From Alishewanella agri BL06 (lineage in GTDB: Bacteria > Pseudomonadota > Gammaproteobacteria > Enterobacterales > Alteromonadaceae): a stretch of 64,000 bases of DNA. The stretch spans positions 62,001 to 126,000 of the forward strand of contig NZ_AKKU01000017.1 in assembly GCF_000272005.1 (NCBI RefSeq). The letters run 5' to 3'. Shown here in pieces: positions 26,801-34,612 of this stretch (positions are counted from its first letter, which is position 1; each line of letters starts with the position of its first letter). Position numbers and translations under genes: made by a program. The notes below the pieces were generated by a model. The model ran no database searches. It had not been told where the DNA came from and worked only from the letters and a program-made list of their open reading frames with translations.

Positions 26801-27997
26801 CGTATCACGCCAGGCCCGGATTAAAAAGTTTCGCGGCGTGATCTGATAAGCACAAAACACCGACAGTTGTACCTGATAACCCTTTTGTTGCAGGTACAAC
26901 GCCCGATCCAGTACCAGATATAGCTCCAGCGGCCGGCGAAACAGATGCCGCACCGCATCAATACGTTGCAGCTGCAGATACGCCTCGTCAGCCCTCGCCA
27001 ACAAAGCGTTATTATCGATAACCGCCGGTAACGGCAGTTGTTGCAGCTGCGCCGCATAGGCCAAAAAGGCGCTAAAGTCTCCGCTAAACCAGTGCTTAGG
27101 TAAAGATGGCAGCGGCTGATAGCTGGCATCTGCCGTCAGTTCAGTGCGCAATAACTGATACGCCAGCCGCCAGCTGACTTCGGTTTGCCGCAGCCGTGCG
27201 ACCCGTTCACCGCCGGTAACCTGAGCCTGTACCGCCAGTTTCAGATCCTGTCGGCTCAGCTGCAGATTATGCTGCTGCGCCAGCGTCGATAAAGGCTGAT
27301 AATGTGCAGCGGCAATCAGATGGTAACAACAAGGCGCCAGCTGTAAGGCGTGCGTGCCGACGGCAACCGCATGTTTGATTAACTGCAAATGTAAATCACC
27401 ACAGGCATGTAAAGCGACCAGCTGTTGCTGTGGCGACAGCACTGCCCGTCCCGCCGGCGTCAGCACATCGGCACAGACAAAGCGCTGTGGCAACTGAAAT
27501 TGTGCTGCCAGTGCCTCGCCCTGTCGGCACAGTTCGGCCTGCCATTCAACACTGGTAACCTGCCGGCCCTGCGCCGCCAGTAGCCGCCCCAGATGGCCTT
27601 TGCCGGCACACCATTCCAACAGCGGCAGCTCGGATGGGGCGAGCTGCTGACAAAAATGCTGAATTTGCGAGAGTTTACGCCCGCCAATACCATTGGTGAG
27701 CCAAAATGGCCACTCGGGTAAGGCCTCTGCCGGCTCAGCCTGACTGATCGCCGGTAGCGCAAAGCGTTCGGGGAAAAAGCCGCCAAACAGCTGCTGTTGC
27801 TGCTCAGGATTATCTTCCAGTGCCGCCAGCTCAGTAAGCGATAAGCTCTGCAGCAGGCTATTCAGTGCAGCGTCAAAGGGTAAGGCCGAGCGCGCCATCG
27901 GCTGTAACTGCCAATAGCGCTGATAGCGGTGCAGGACAGCGGCAACCTGAGTAAACAGCTTACCCAGCTCAGCGCCACTGCAGGCAAAGACACTCAA
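26771..27997 (-). CDS. SAM-dependent methyltransferase domain protein (GSTCD-like)
   Basis: 408 residues. N-terminal ~110 residues are leucine- and alanine-rich helices. SAM motif I is LEWCAGKGHLGRLLA, then VTSVEWQ, VALHACGDLHL and APCCYHLI, typical of the methyltransferase_32 group. Substrate unknown (rRNA or protein possible). It lies 9 bp downstream of cnoX on the same strand and overlaps the convergent acyltransferase by 30 bp. Confidence 0.78.
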   Translation of the reverse strand: MSVFACSGAELGKLFTQVAAVLHRYQRYWQLQPMARSALPFDAALNSLLQSLSLTELAALEDNPEQQQQLFGGFFPERFALPAISQAEPAEALPEWPFWLTNGIGGRKLSQIQHFCQQLAPSELPLLEWCAGKGHLGRLLAAQGRQVTSVEWQAELCRQGEALAAQFQLPQRFVCADVLTPAGRAVLSPQQQLVALHACGDLHLQLIKHAVAVGTHALQLAPCCYHLIAAAHYQPLSTLAQQHNLQLSRQDLKLAVQAQVTGGERVARLRQTEVSWRLAYQLLRTELTADASYQPLPSLPKHWFSGDFSAFLAYAAQLQQLPLPAVIDNNALLARADEAYLQLQRIDAVRHLFRRPLELYLVLDRALYLQQKGYQVQLSVFCAYQITPRNFLIRAWRDTSALADRCSL

Positions 27998-28006
27998 AAA
28001 TCAGCC

Positions 28007-28852
28007 TTAGTACAGCAGTGCATAGAGTTTACGCCGATACTGGCTGGCCAGCGGATCGCCCTTGGGCAAGGCCGCCAGAATATCTAAAAACAGCTTTTTG
28101 CTTTGTCCAAAGTTCAGATCCTGCTGCAGAATCTGCAGCAGCAACGCTAATGCCTCTTCTGAGCGCAAGACGGCCTGGTACTGCACAGCTAATTGCTCTT
28201 TTAAACTGTTATCTGCCGGTGCTGCTGCCAGCCGGGCTTCCAGTGCCTGGATCTCCGGGGTATTGCTGGCCTGCTGCGCCAACTCCAGCTTGGCCAGCAC
28301 GGTTTTATATAAGGCGTCCTGATCGGCCAGCCGCACTTCAGCCAACAGCTTTTCAGCCTGGGTTAACTGGCCAAGGCCAATAGCGGTATCGGCTAACCAG
28401 AGTTTAACTTCCACCCGCTCTGGCGCCAGCGTCAGCGCTTCGGCCAGCAGCGGATAAGCTTCTGCGAGTTGCTGCTGTGCCAAATATTGCTGCGCTTTGG
28501 CAATCAGCTCATCTTCCGGTTTTGGCAGATAAGCCGCCAGCCGGGTCAGAATCTGCTGCTCGGTCTCCGCGCCGGCAAAACCATCGACCGGCCGGCCATC
28601 TTTAATCAGCATGACGGTAGGCAATGATTGCACACCAAACTGCATCGCCAAGTCCTGCTCCTGATCGCAATTTACTTTGGCCAGACACAATTGCTGTGGG
28701 TACTGGCGCACAATTTTTTCCAATACCGGACTTAACTGCTGACAAAGCGCACTGCGCGCCGACCAGAACTGGAAGATCACCAGCTGCTGTAACGAACGGT
28801 CCAGCACTTCGCGGGCATTGATCAGGCTGACATCAACGATAGGGTTTTGCAT
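28007..28852 (-). CDS. cnoX: Chaperedoxin CnoX / thioredoxin-like YbbN
   Basis: 281 residues: thioredoxin fold (about 1-110) and C-terminal TPR-like repeats (about 115-281), ending RRKLYALLY as in E. coli YbbN. The CxxC site reads SALC (S34, C37), so the first cysteine is absent, as in the E. coli SQHC version, and it lacks normal disulfide reductase activity. Known role: holdase that cooperates with GroEL and DnaK under oxidative (hypochlorous acid) stress. SD GGAAG precedes ATG. Confidence 0.93.
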   Translation of the reverse strand: MQNPIVDVSLINAREVLDRSLQQLVIFQFWSARSALCQQLSPVLEKIVRQYPQQLCLAKVNCDQEQDLAMQFGVQSLPTVMLIKDGRPVDGFAGAETEQQILTRLAAYLPKPEDELIAKAQQYLAQQQLAEAYPLLAEALTLAPERVEVKLWLADTAIGLGQLTQAEKLLAEVRLADQDALYKTVLAKLELAQQASNTPEIQALEARLAAAPADNSLKEQLAVQYQAVLRSEEALALLLQILQQDLNFGQSKKLFLDILAALPKGDPLASQYRRKLYALLY

Positions 28853-29138
28853 ACTTCACTTCCTTAGCTTTAACTCCCTGTACTATGGTGGCGACTTGCC
28901 GCTTTTCAAAGCAGTAAAGAAGTCTAAAAGCATGAAAAAGGCATCGACTTTCCGCGGCCATTACCGTAAATTAATCAGGCGCACTATAAAAGCCTCAGAG
29001 CTAACCACTAAAGCGCCGGTAAGGTTCGCCAATACCGTTCAGCCAACCACGTAGCACAAGGTAGCATTTAGGCTGCCAACAGCGTTCTGTACCCGAAAAA
29101 CAGGCGCTTTGACCTCAGTAAAATGATGAGACCTGACT
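28853..29138. promoter_or_regulatory. Intergenic region cnoX / ilvI
   Basis: 286 bp between divergent genes. A 41-codon basic ORF (28931-29056) crosses it without a good ribosome site; it has no Ile/Val/Leu run, so it is not an ilv leader. No convincing hairpin seen. Confidence 0.4.
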
Positions 29139-30881
29139 ATGACAAGCCAATCCAAACATGCCGAGATGTTATCGGGCGCAGCAATGGTGATCCGTGCGCT
29201 GGCCGATGAAGGGGTAGAATACGTCTATGGCTATCCCGGTGGCGCTGTATTGCATATCTACGATGCGTTATTTCAGCAAAATAAAGTAAAACACGTGCTG
29301 GTGCGCCACGAACAGGCCGCGACCCATATGGCCGATGCCTATGCCCGTGCCACAGGCAAAGCCGGCGTGGTACTGGTGACCTCCGGCCCGGGTGCTACTA
29401 ATGCAGTAACCGGTATCGCTACTGCTTATATGGACTCAATCCCGATGGTGGTGCTGACCGGCCAGGTGATGAGCCATCTGATTGGTGAAGATGCGTTCCA
29501 GGAAACCGATATGCTGGGCATTTCCCGCCCTATTGTGAAACACAATATGTCGGTGCGTCGCCCCGAGGATATTCCGTACCTGATTAAGAAGGCGTTTTAC
29601 ATTGCGCAAAGCGGCCGGCCGGGCCCGGTGGTGCTGGATATCCCGAAAGATATGACGATTCCGAGCAATAAGTTTCCGTATCATTATCCGGACGAAATTA
29701 AGCTGCGCTCTTATCAGCCAAAACTAAAAGGCCATAGCGGCCAGATTAAAAAAGCGGTTAGCGCCCTGTTGGCAGCAAAGAAGCCGGTGCTGTACTCGGG
29801 CGGCGGTGTGATTATGGGTGGCGCTGCCGCAGAGCTGACCGAACTGGCGCAATACCTGAACCTGCCGGTGACCAATACCCTAATGGGGCTGGGTGCCTAT
29901 CCGGGTGAGGACAAGCAGTTTATCGGCATGCTGGGGATGCATGGCAGCTACGAGGCGAATCAGGCCATGCATCATGCTGATCTGATCCTGGCGGTCGGCG
30001 CCCGCTTTGACGACAGGGTCACTAACAACACCAAGAAATTCTGCCCGGATGCCACCATTATCCATATCGATATTGACCCGGCCAGTATCTCAAAAACCAT
30101 CAATGCCCATATCCCGATTGTTGGCCTGGTACAGCCAGTGCTGGAAGAAATGCTGGCGACTGTGAAGCAGAAAAAGAAAAAGCTGGATAGCAGTGCACTG
30201 GAGCAATGGTGGCAGCAGATTAATGACTGGCGTGCTGTACATGGTGGCCGCTATGACACCACCTCTGCACTGCTAAAACCCCAACACGTGATAGAGCAGG
30301 TCAGCAAGATCACCAAGGGCGAGGCCTTTGTCTGCAGTGATGTCGGCCAGCATCAGATGTTTGCCGCCCAGTACTACAAATTTAATAAACCAAACCGCTG
30401 GATCAACTCCGGCGGCCTTGGCACCATGGGTTTTGGCTTGCCGGCAGCGATGGGCGTCAAGCTGAATTTCCCGCAGGCGGATGTGGTCTGTGTCACCGGC
30501 GAAGGCTCAATTCAGATGAACATTCAGGAGCTGTCGACCTGCAAGCAATATGGTTTGGGGGTGAAGATTATCAACCTGAATAACGGCTATCTGGGCATGG
30601 TTAAGCAGTGGCAGGATATGAACTATGAGTCGCGCTACGCCAGCTCCTATATGGACTCGTTACCTGACTTTATCAAACTGGCTGAGGCCTATGGCCACGT
30701 CGGCATCCGGGTCACCAAACCGGAAGAGCTGCAACCGGCGCTGCAGCGCGCCTTTGTCGAGCTCAAAGATCAGCTGGTGTTTCTGGATATCCATATCGAT
30801 CCGAAAGAGCATGTTTACCCGATGCAAATTCCGGGCGGTGCGGTCAATGAGATGTTTTTAAGTAAGACAGAGAGGACTTAA
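29139..30881 (+). CDS. ilvI: Acetolactate synthase III, catalytic subunit
   Basis: 580 residues. ThDP-dependent synthesis of acetolactate or acetohydroxybutyrate from pyruvate. Motifs: [14 protein letters not shown], catalytic Glu in [23 protein letters not shown] region [12 protein letters not shown] and ARFDDRVT, ThDP motif [20 protein letters not shown] with [12 protein letters not shown]. Forms a complex with IlvH, which starts two bases after the stop, so they are coupled. More like IlvI than IlvG/IlvB. A second set (ilvGM) lies 13 kb away. Confidence 0.95.
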   Translation: MTSQSKHAEMLSGAAMVIRALADEGVEYVYGYPGGAVLHIYDALFQQNKVKHVLVRHEQAATHMADAYARATGKAGVVLVTSGPGATNAVTGIATAYMDSIPMVVLTGQVMSHLIGEDAFQETDMLGISRPIVKHNMSVRRPEDIPYLIKKAFYIAQSGRPGPVVLDIPKDMTIPSNKFPYHYPDEIKLRSYQPKLKGHSGQIKKAVSALLAAKKPVLYSGGGVIMGGAAAELTELAQYLNLPVTNTLMGLGAYPGEDKQFIGMLGMHGSYEANQAMHHADLILAVGARFDDRVTNNTKKFCPDATIIHIDIDPASISKTINAHIPIVGLVQPVLEEMLATVKQKKKKLDSSALEQWWQQINDWRAVHGGRYDTTSALLKPQHVIEQVSKITKGEAFVCSDVGQHQMFAAQYYKFNKPNRWINSGGLGTMGFGLPAAMGVKLNFPQADVVCVTGEGSIQMNIQELSTCKQYGLGVKIINLNNGYLGMVKQWQDMNYESRYASSYMDSLPDFIKLAEAYGHVGIRVTKPEELQPALQRAFVELKDQLVFLDIHIDPKEHVYPMQIPGGAVNEMFLSKTERT

Positions 30882-30883
30882 GC

Positions 30884-31375
30884 ATGCGGCATATTATTTC
30901 TGTATTACTGGAAAACGAATCCGGCGCCCTGGCACGTTTGGTCGGCCTGTTTGCCCAGCGTGGCTATAATATCGACTCACTGACCGTGGCCCCCACTGAA
31001 GATCCGACGCTGTCGCGTTTAACGCTGGTGACCCATGGCAATGATCAGGTGATCGAGCAAATTACCAAGCAACTGCATAAACTGATTGAAGTGGTAAAAC
31101 TGACGGATTTGAGCGAGGCTGCCCATATCGAGCGCGAGCTGATGCTGGTTAAGGTGAAAGCGGTCGGCGAGCAGCGGGATGAAGTAAAACGTAGTGCTGA
31201 TATCTTCCGCGGCCAGATCGTCGATGTCTCTGCCACCACCTACACTGTGCAACTGGTAGGCACCAGTGACAAACTGGATGCCTTTATTCAGGCCTTAAGC
31301 GGTACTCAGATCCTGGAAGTAGTGCGCAGCGGCGTCTCTGGCATCTCCCGCGGCGAAAAGACACTGGCGCTTTAG
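30884..31375 (+). CDS. ilvH: Acetolactate synthase III, regulatory subunit
   Basis: 163 residues, exactly E. coli IlvH length. N-terminal ACT domain (1-75: SVLLENESGALARLVGLFAQRGYNIDSLTV) binds valine for feedback inhibition; C-terminal half stabilises IlvI. AGAGAGGACTTAAGC provides the ribosome site. Ends before a terminator that overlaps the convergent antiporter gene. Confidence 0.95.
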   Translation: MRHIISVLLENESGALARLVGLFAQRGYNIDSLTVAPTEDPTLSRLTLVTHGNDQVIEQITKQLHKLIEVVKLTDLSEAAHIERELMLVKVKAVGEQRDEVKRSADIFRGQIVDVSATTYTVQLVGTSDKLDAFIQALSGTQILEVVRSGVSGISRGEKTLAL

Positions 31376-31404
31376 GCCTCATCCGTGTTCGATACAGCTG
31401 CTAA

Positions 31405-31430
31405 CGGCGACTCAGGTCGCCGTGACTTTT
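31405..31430 (+). terminator. ilvIH terminator
   Basis: Stem cggcgac (31405-31411) / gtcgccg (31416-31422), loop TCAG, then TGACTTTTT. The loop holds the stop codon of the convergent antiporter gene. Confidence 0.75.
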
Positions 31431-32677
31431 TGCTGAAAGCGTCCATAGACCAACTGAAATAGCGGCGCCGCCATCAGCGTTGTGACAATCGCCATAACCA
31501 CTAACATCGAAAACAAGCCTTGCTCTATCACGCCATAGCTTAGTGCAATATTGATAATAATCAGCTCCATCAGGCCCCGGGCATTCATCAGTGCGCCGAT
31601 CGCCAGCGCCGTTGGATTATCAGCGCCTTTTAGCCGGGCTGCCGCCCAGCAGGCAACAAATTTGGCCAGAATGGAACACGCCAGCACGGCCAATGTCACC
31701 AACCAAAGACCACTGGCGCCCAGCACATCCAGCCGGGTATTCAGGCCGGAATAGGTAAAAAACATCGGTAACAGCAGCAGTAACACCGGTTTCTCCAACC
31801 GTCGTTGCAGCAAGCTAACCAGGGTACCGCGTGGCATCGCTATGCCCAGCAAAAAGCCACCAAAGACGGCATGTAAGCCAACAAAATCCATACTCCAGGC
31901 CGACAATGCGAACAACAGCAGGATCAGCACAAACTGCCAGGCCGCCAACTGTTCCGTTAGCGCCACCCGATCCGCCAGCGGTTGTAACCAGAGCCGCATT
32001 TTGGTCAGCATTAACCAGGCATAGAGGCTACCGCCCAACAGTGCTTTAATCAGCAGCCCACTACCGCCACCGAAGCTGGCCAATACCAGCGCCAGCACCA
32101 GCCAGGCTGCCGCATCGTCGATAGCGCCGGCCGCCAGCGCCAGAGTACCCAGTTTAGTACCGGCGAGGCCCCGCTCATAAATAATCCGTGCCAGCATCGG
32201 AAAGGCCGTAATGGCGATGGCCGCACCAAGAAACAGTGCCGCATTGGCATAGCTGATGCCGGGCGCAAACAAACCAGGCATAGGTAATAACCACAGCGCT
32301 AACAAAGCCGCGACGGCAAAGGGCACTAACATGCCCGCCAGCGATACGGTTAACGCACTCTGCGCCTGCTGCCGGAACAGTCGGGTATTAAATTCCAGAC
32401 CAACCAAAAACATATAGAGCCCAACGCCAAGTTGGGCGCCGAAATACAGCCAGCTGCGGGTTTCTGGAATAAAGATCGCCTGTTGTAACTCCGGCAAGTA
32501 CCAACCCAATAAAGACGGCCCCAGCGCGATTCCGGCTATCATTTCACCCACGACTCTGGGCTGACCAATATAACGGGCAAGGCGGCCAAAAACTTGGGCA
32601 GCCAACAGGATACACCCCAGCTGTAGCAAAAACAGACCCACTAACTGCCACCAATGCAGCTCAGCCATATCAGGCAT
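31412..32677 (-). CDS. Cation:proton antiporter, CPA2 family
   Basis: 421 residues with about 12 hydrophobic segments. N-terminal IGQPRVVGEMIAGIALGPSLLG and TM5-6 GAIDDAAAWLVLALVL are signatures of the Na+/H+ exchanger domain (KefB/NapA type, D-D motif). No C-terminal TrkA-N domain, unlike KefB/C. Probably exchanges K+ or Na+ for H+. Its start overlaps the end of the Nramp-like gene by eight bases, so the two are translated together. Confidence 0.85.
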   Translation of the reverse strand: MPDMAELHWWQLVGLFLLQLGCILLAAQVFGRLARYIGQPRVVGEMIAGIALGPSLLGWYLPELQQAIFIPETRSWLYFGAQLGVGLYMFLVGLEFNTRLFRQQAQSALTVSLAGMLVPFAVAALLALWLLPMPGLFAPGISYANAALFLGAAIAITAFPMLARIIYERGLAGTKLGTLALAAGAIDDAAAWLVLALVLASFGGGSGLLIKALLGGSLYAWLMLTKMRLWLQPLADRVALTEQLAAWQFVLILLLFALSAWSMDFVGLHAVFGGFLLGIAMPRGTLVSLLQRRLEKPVLLLLLPMFFTYSGLNTRLDVLGASGLWLVTLAVLACSILAKFVACWAAARLKGADNPTALAIGALMNARGLMELIIINIALSYGVIEQGLFSMLVVMAIVTTLMAAPLFQLVYGRFQQKVTAT

Positions 32678-33920
32678 TTAATAACCCCAGATACCAGGCC
32701 AGATATAACAGGGCAAAACCAAACAGATAGACCAAACCCAGCCAGCTTAGGGTATTAAGCCAGAATGGCAGTGGCTGGTTAGGCTGACCTCGCAACAAAC
32801 TAAAATTTAACCAGGCAAAGACCGGAGTGGTTAAAAACGCCAGCGTCATGGCGAAAGTGAGCATCGGCGATAACGCAGAGCGGAAAAACAAGATCAACGC
32901 CATACCTGCCAGCGCTTGCAATAACAACCATAACGCCGCTATCCGGCGGTTATCAGCCTGATACCAGCCCAGTAAACGTCCTGACTCATGTAAGGTGCGG
33001 GCATAACCGTCTAACACCGTAATGGTGGTACCGAACATACATAAAAACGCAATCAGTGATACCAATGGCTTGGCCCAACTACCGATAGTTTGACCATACA
33101 TTTCCACCAGTTGCTGAGCGAAGGCTGCACCCGCCAGCGCTATTGGCTGATCGCTACCGTATTGCACCAACGCACCCAAGGTCACAAACACCAGTGCTAA
33201 AAAAGTGGTCAGCCAGTAGCCGAGGTTAAAGTCGAATAGTCCCTGCCGCTGACTCACCGGCTGCTGACGCTGCTTGGCTTTTAGCCAGAGGGAACTGATG
33301 GCCGAAATTTCAATCGGTGCCGGCATCCAGCCCATCAGTGCCACCAAAAATCCCAACATCGCCAATTGCCAGGGTGAGGGGCCCTGAAAACCTGCCGGCG
33401 CGGTAGGCCCATTATTAAAGGCTATTGTTGCTGCCACTAAGGTGGTGAGTGTCAGCAACAGCATAATCACTTTCGACACCCGGTCCAGCGCCCGATAATG
33501 CCCCAGCAGTAAAATCAGCAAACAACTGGCCAAAATCAGCCAACACAGCAGGGTAAGTGATAACTGCCAGGGCAGGGCATATTGCAGTAGTGCCGCGGTC
33601 AGAATCAGTACCCCTGCCGTGTTCACCACCGCCGCCAATACATTTAGCAGCACAAAACTATAAAAATATCCCCGCCCCTTACGCCAGTAGCCTTCAACCA
33701 AACTCTCGTTCTGCTGCAGGGTGTACTGTACACCGAAACGAAAAAACGGATATTTCAGAATATTTACCAGTAAGATCAACCAAAGTAACTGCCAACCAAA
33801 GAGCGCACCGGCCTGGGTTGAGGCCACCAGATGCGAGCCACCAATCGCTGCCGTCGCCATCAGAATGCCCGGCCCTAAACTTTGCGCCCAGTAGCGCCAC
33901 CCCATTCCCGATTGCTGCAT
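32670..33920 (-). CDS. Nramp-family transporter with atypical metal site
   Basis: 416 residues, about 11 transmembrane segments, Nramp fold (SLGPGILMATAAIGGSHLVAS in TM1; LVALMGWMPAPIEISAI in TM6). The canonical metal ligands are changed: DPGN in TM1 reads GGSH, and MPH(N) in TM6 reads MPAP. This suggests a substrate other than Mn2+/Fe2+, or an ion-coupled role (inference). Operon with the CPA2 antiporter. Called as Nramp from the family pattern, not from transport evidence. Confidence 0.8.
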   Translation of the reverse strand: MQQSGMGWRYWAQSLGPGILMATAAIGGSHLVASTQAGALFGWQLLWLILLVNILKYPFFRFGVQYTLQQNESLVEGYWRKGRGYFYSFVLLNVLAAVVNTAGVLILTAALLQYALPWQLSLTLLCWLILASCLLILLLGHYRALDRVSKVIMLLLTLTTLVAATIAFNNGPTAPAGFQGPSPWQLAMLGFLVALMGWMPAPIEISAISSLWLKAKQRQQPVSQRQGLFDFNLGYWLTTFLALVFVTLGALVQYGSDQPIALAGAAFAQQLVEMYGQTIGSWAKPLVSLIAFLCMFGTTITVLDGYARTLHESGRLLGWYQADNRRIAALWLLLQALAGMALILFFRSALSPMLTFAMTLAFLTTPVFAWLNFSLLRGQPNQPLPFWLNTLSWLGLVYLFGFALLYLAWYLGLLNA

Positions 33921-34028
33921 AGTACTTATTATTGATTGTTATTTAGTGAGCGCTAGCTTAGCCTAAGCAACAGGCGAAAGCAGCAGCCTGCGATAGGGCT
34001 GTGCTGCTATTTTTTCTGTTTCATACGC

Positions 34029-34307
34029 ATGGTGCCCAGAATGCAAGATGACGATTTGATAGACCAAAACACACTCTTTGAGGTACTGGAAAACCAGTTA
34101 GCCGATAACTACCCAAAAGAAGTGACAGCGACCTTAATGCGACTGCGGATGACCGGTCACAGCCGTGACGAAGCTTTAGAGCTTATGGCATGTGCCTTAG
34201 CACCGGAAATGTATGCAGTGATTGAGCGTCAGGAGAGCTTTAATCTAGAGCGGTATGCCGAACATCTTGCTTTGTTACCGGAGACGCCCTGGTTGGAGGA
34301 GGAATAA
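34029..34307 (+). CDS. Small acidic conserved protein, function unknown
   Basis: 92 residues (or 88 from the ATG at 34041). Helical, acidic, with LADNYPKEVTATLMRLRMTGHSRDEALELMACAL and a conserved-looking ending (ALLPETPWLEEE). It resembles small DUF1841-type proteins, but this is not certain. No good Shine-Dalgarno for either ATG. The stop overlaps the GNAT gene's ATG by one base (TAATG), so the two are co-translated. Confidence 0.6.
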   Translation: MVPRMQDDDLIDQNTLFEVLENQLADNYPKEVTATLMRLRMTGHSRDEALELMACALAPEMYAVIERQESFNLERYAEHLALLPETPWLEEE

Positions 34308-34552
34308 TGAGTGAGTTAAACATCCAACATGACAGCGCAGGCCAGCGTTTTATTCTGAGCGAGGGTAATGCCAGCGCCTTACTCGACTACCAGTTAAACG
34401 GCGAACACATCGATTTTTGCCATACCTATGTGCCACCGGAGTTTCGCGGCAAGGGCCTGGCCGAAAAGCTGGTGCGCCATGCCCTAAGCTGGGCAAAAAG
34501 CCGTGGGCTGCAAATTCATGCCAGTTGCTCTTACGTACAACGCTTTTTATAA
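34307..34552 (+). CDS. GNAT-like acetyltransferase, YjdJ type
   Basis: 81 residues, a mini-GNAT of the COG2388 type (E. coli YjdJ). Motif A PPEFRGKGLAEKLVRHALSWAK binds acetyl-CoA; HASCSYVQRFL at the end is characteristic. Substrate unknown. Preceded by GGAGGAATAATG, a strong site that overlaps the upstream stop. Ends before a bidirectional terminator. Confidence 0.8.
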   Translation: MSELNIQHDSAGQRFILSEGNASALLDYQLNGEHIDFCHTYVPPEFRGKGLAEKLVRHALSWAKSRGLQIHASCSYVQRFL

Positions 34553-34565
34553 GTTGCAGGCATAA

Positions 34566-34594
34566 AAAAACGCCGGACTGAAGCCGGCGTTTTT
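34566..34594. terminator. Bidirectional terminator between GNAT gene and M16 protease
   Basis: Stem aaaaacgccgg (34566-34576) / ccggcgttttt (34584-34594), 11 bp, 7-nt loop, T runs on both strands. Confidence 0.9.
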
Positions 34595-34612
34595 ACGCAC
34601 TTTGATAAGCAA

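Noticed and set aside
28818-29054. 78-residue ORF upstream of ilvI
   Set aside because: No ribosome site, overlaps the cnoX start on the other strand, and has no branched-chain codons expected of an ilv leader.
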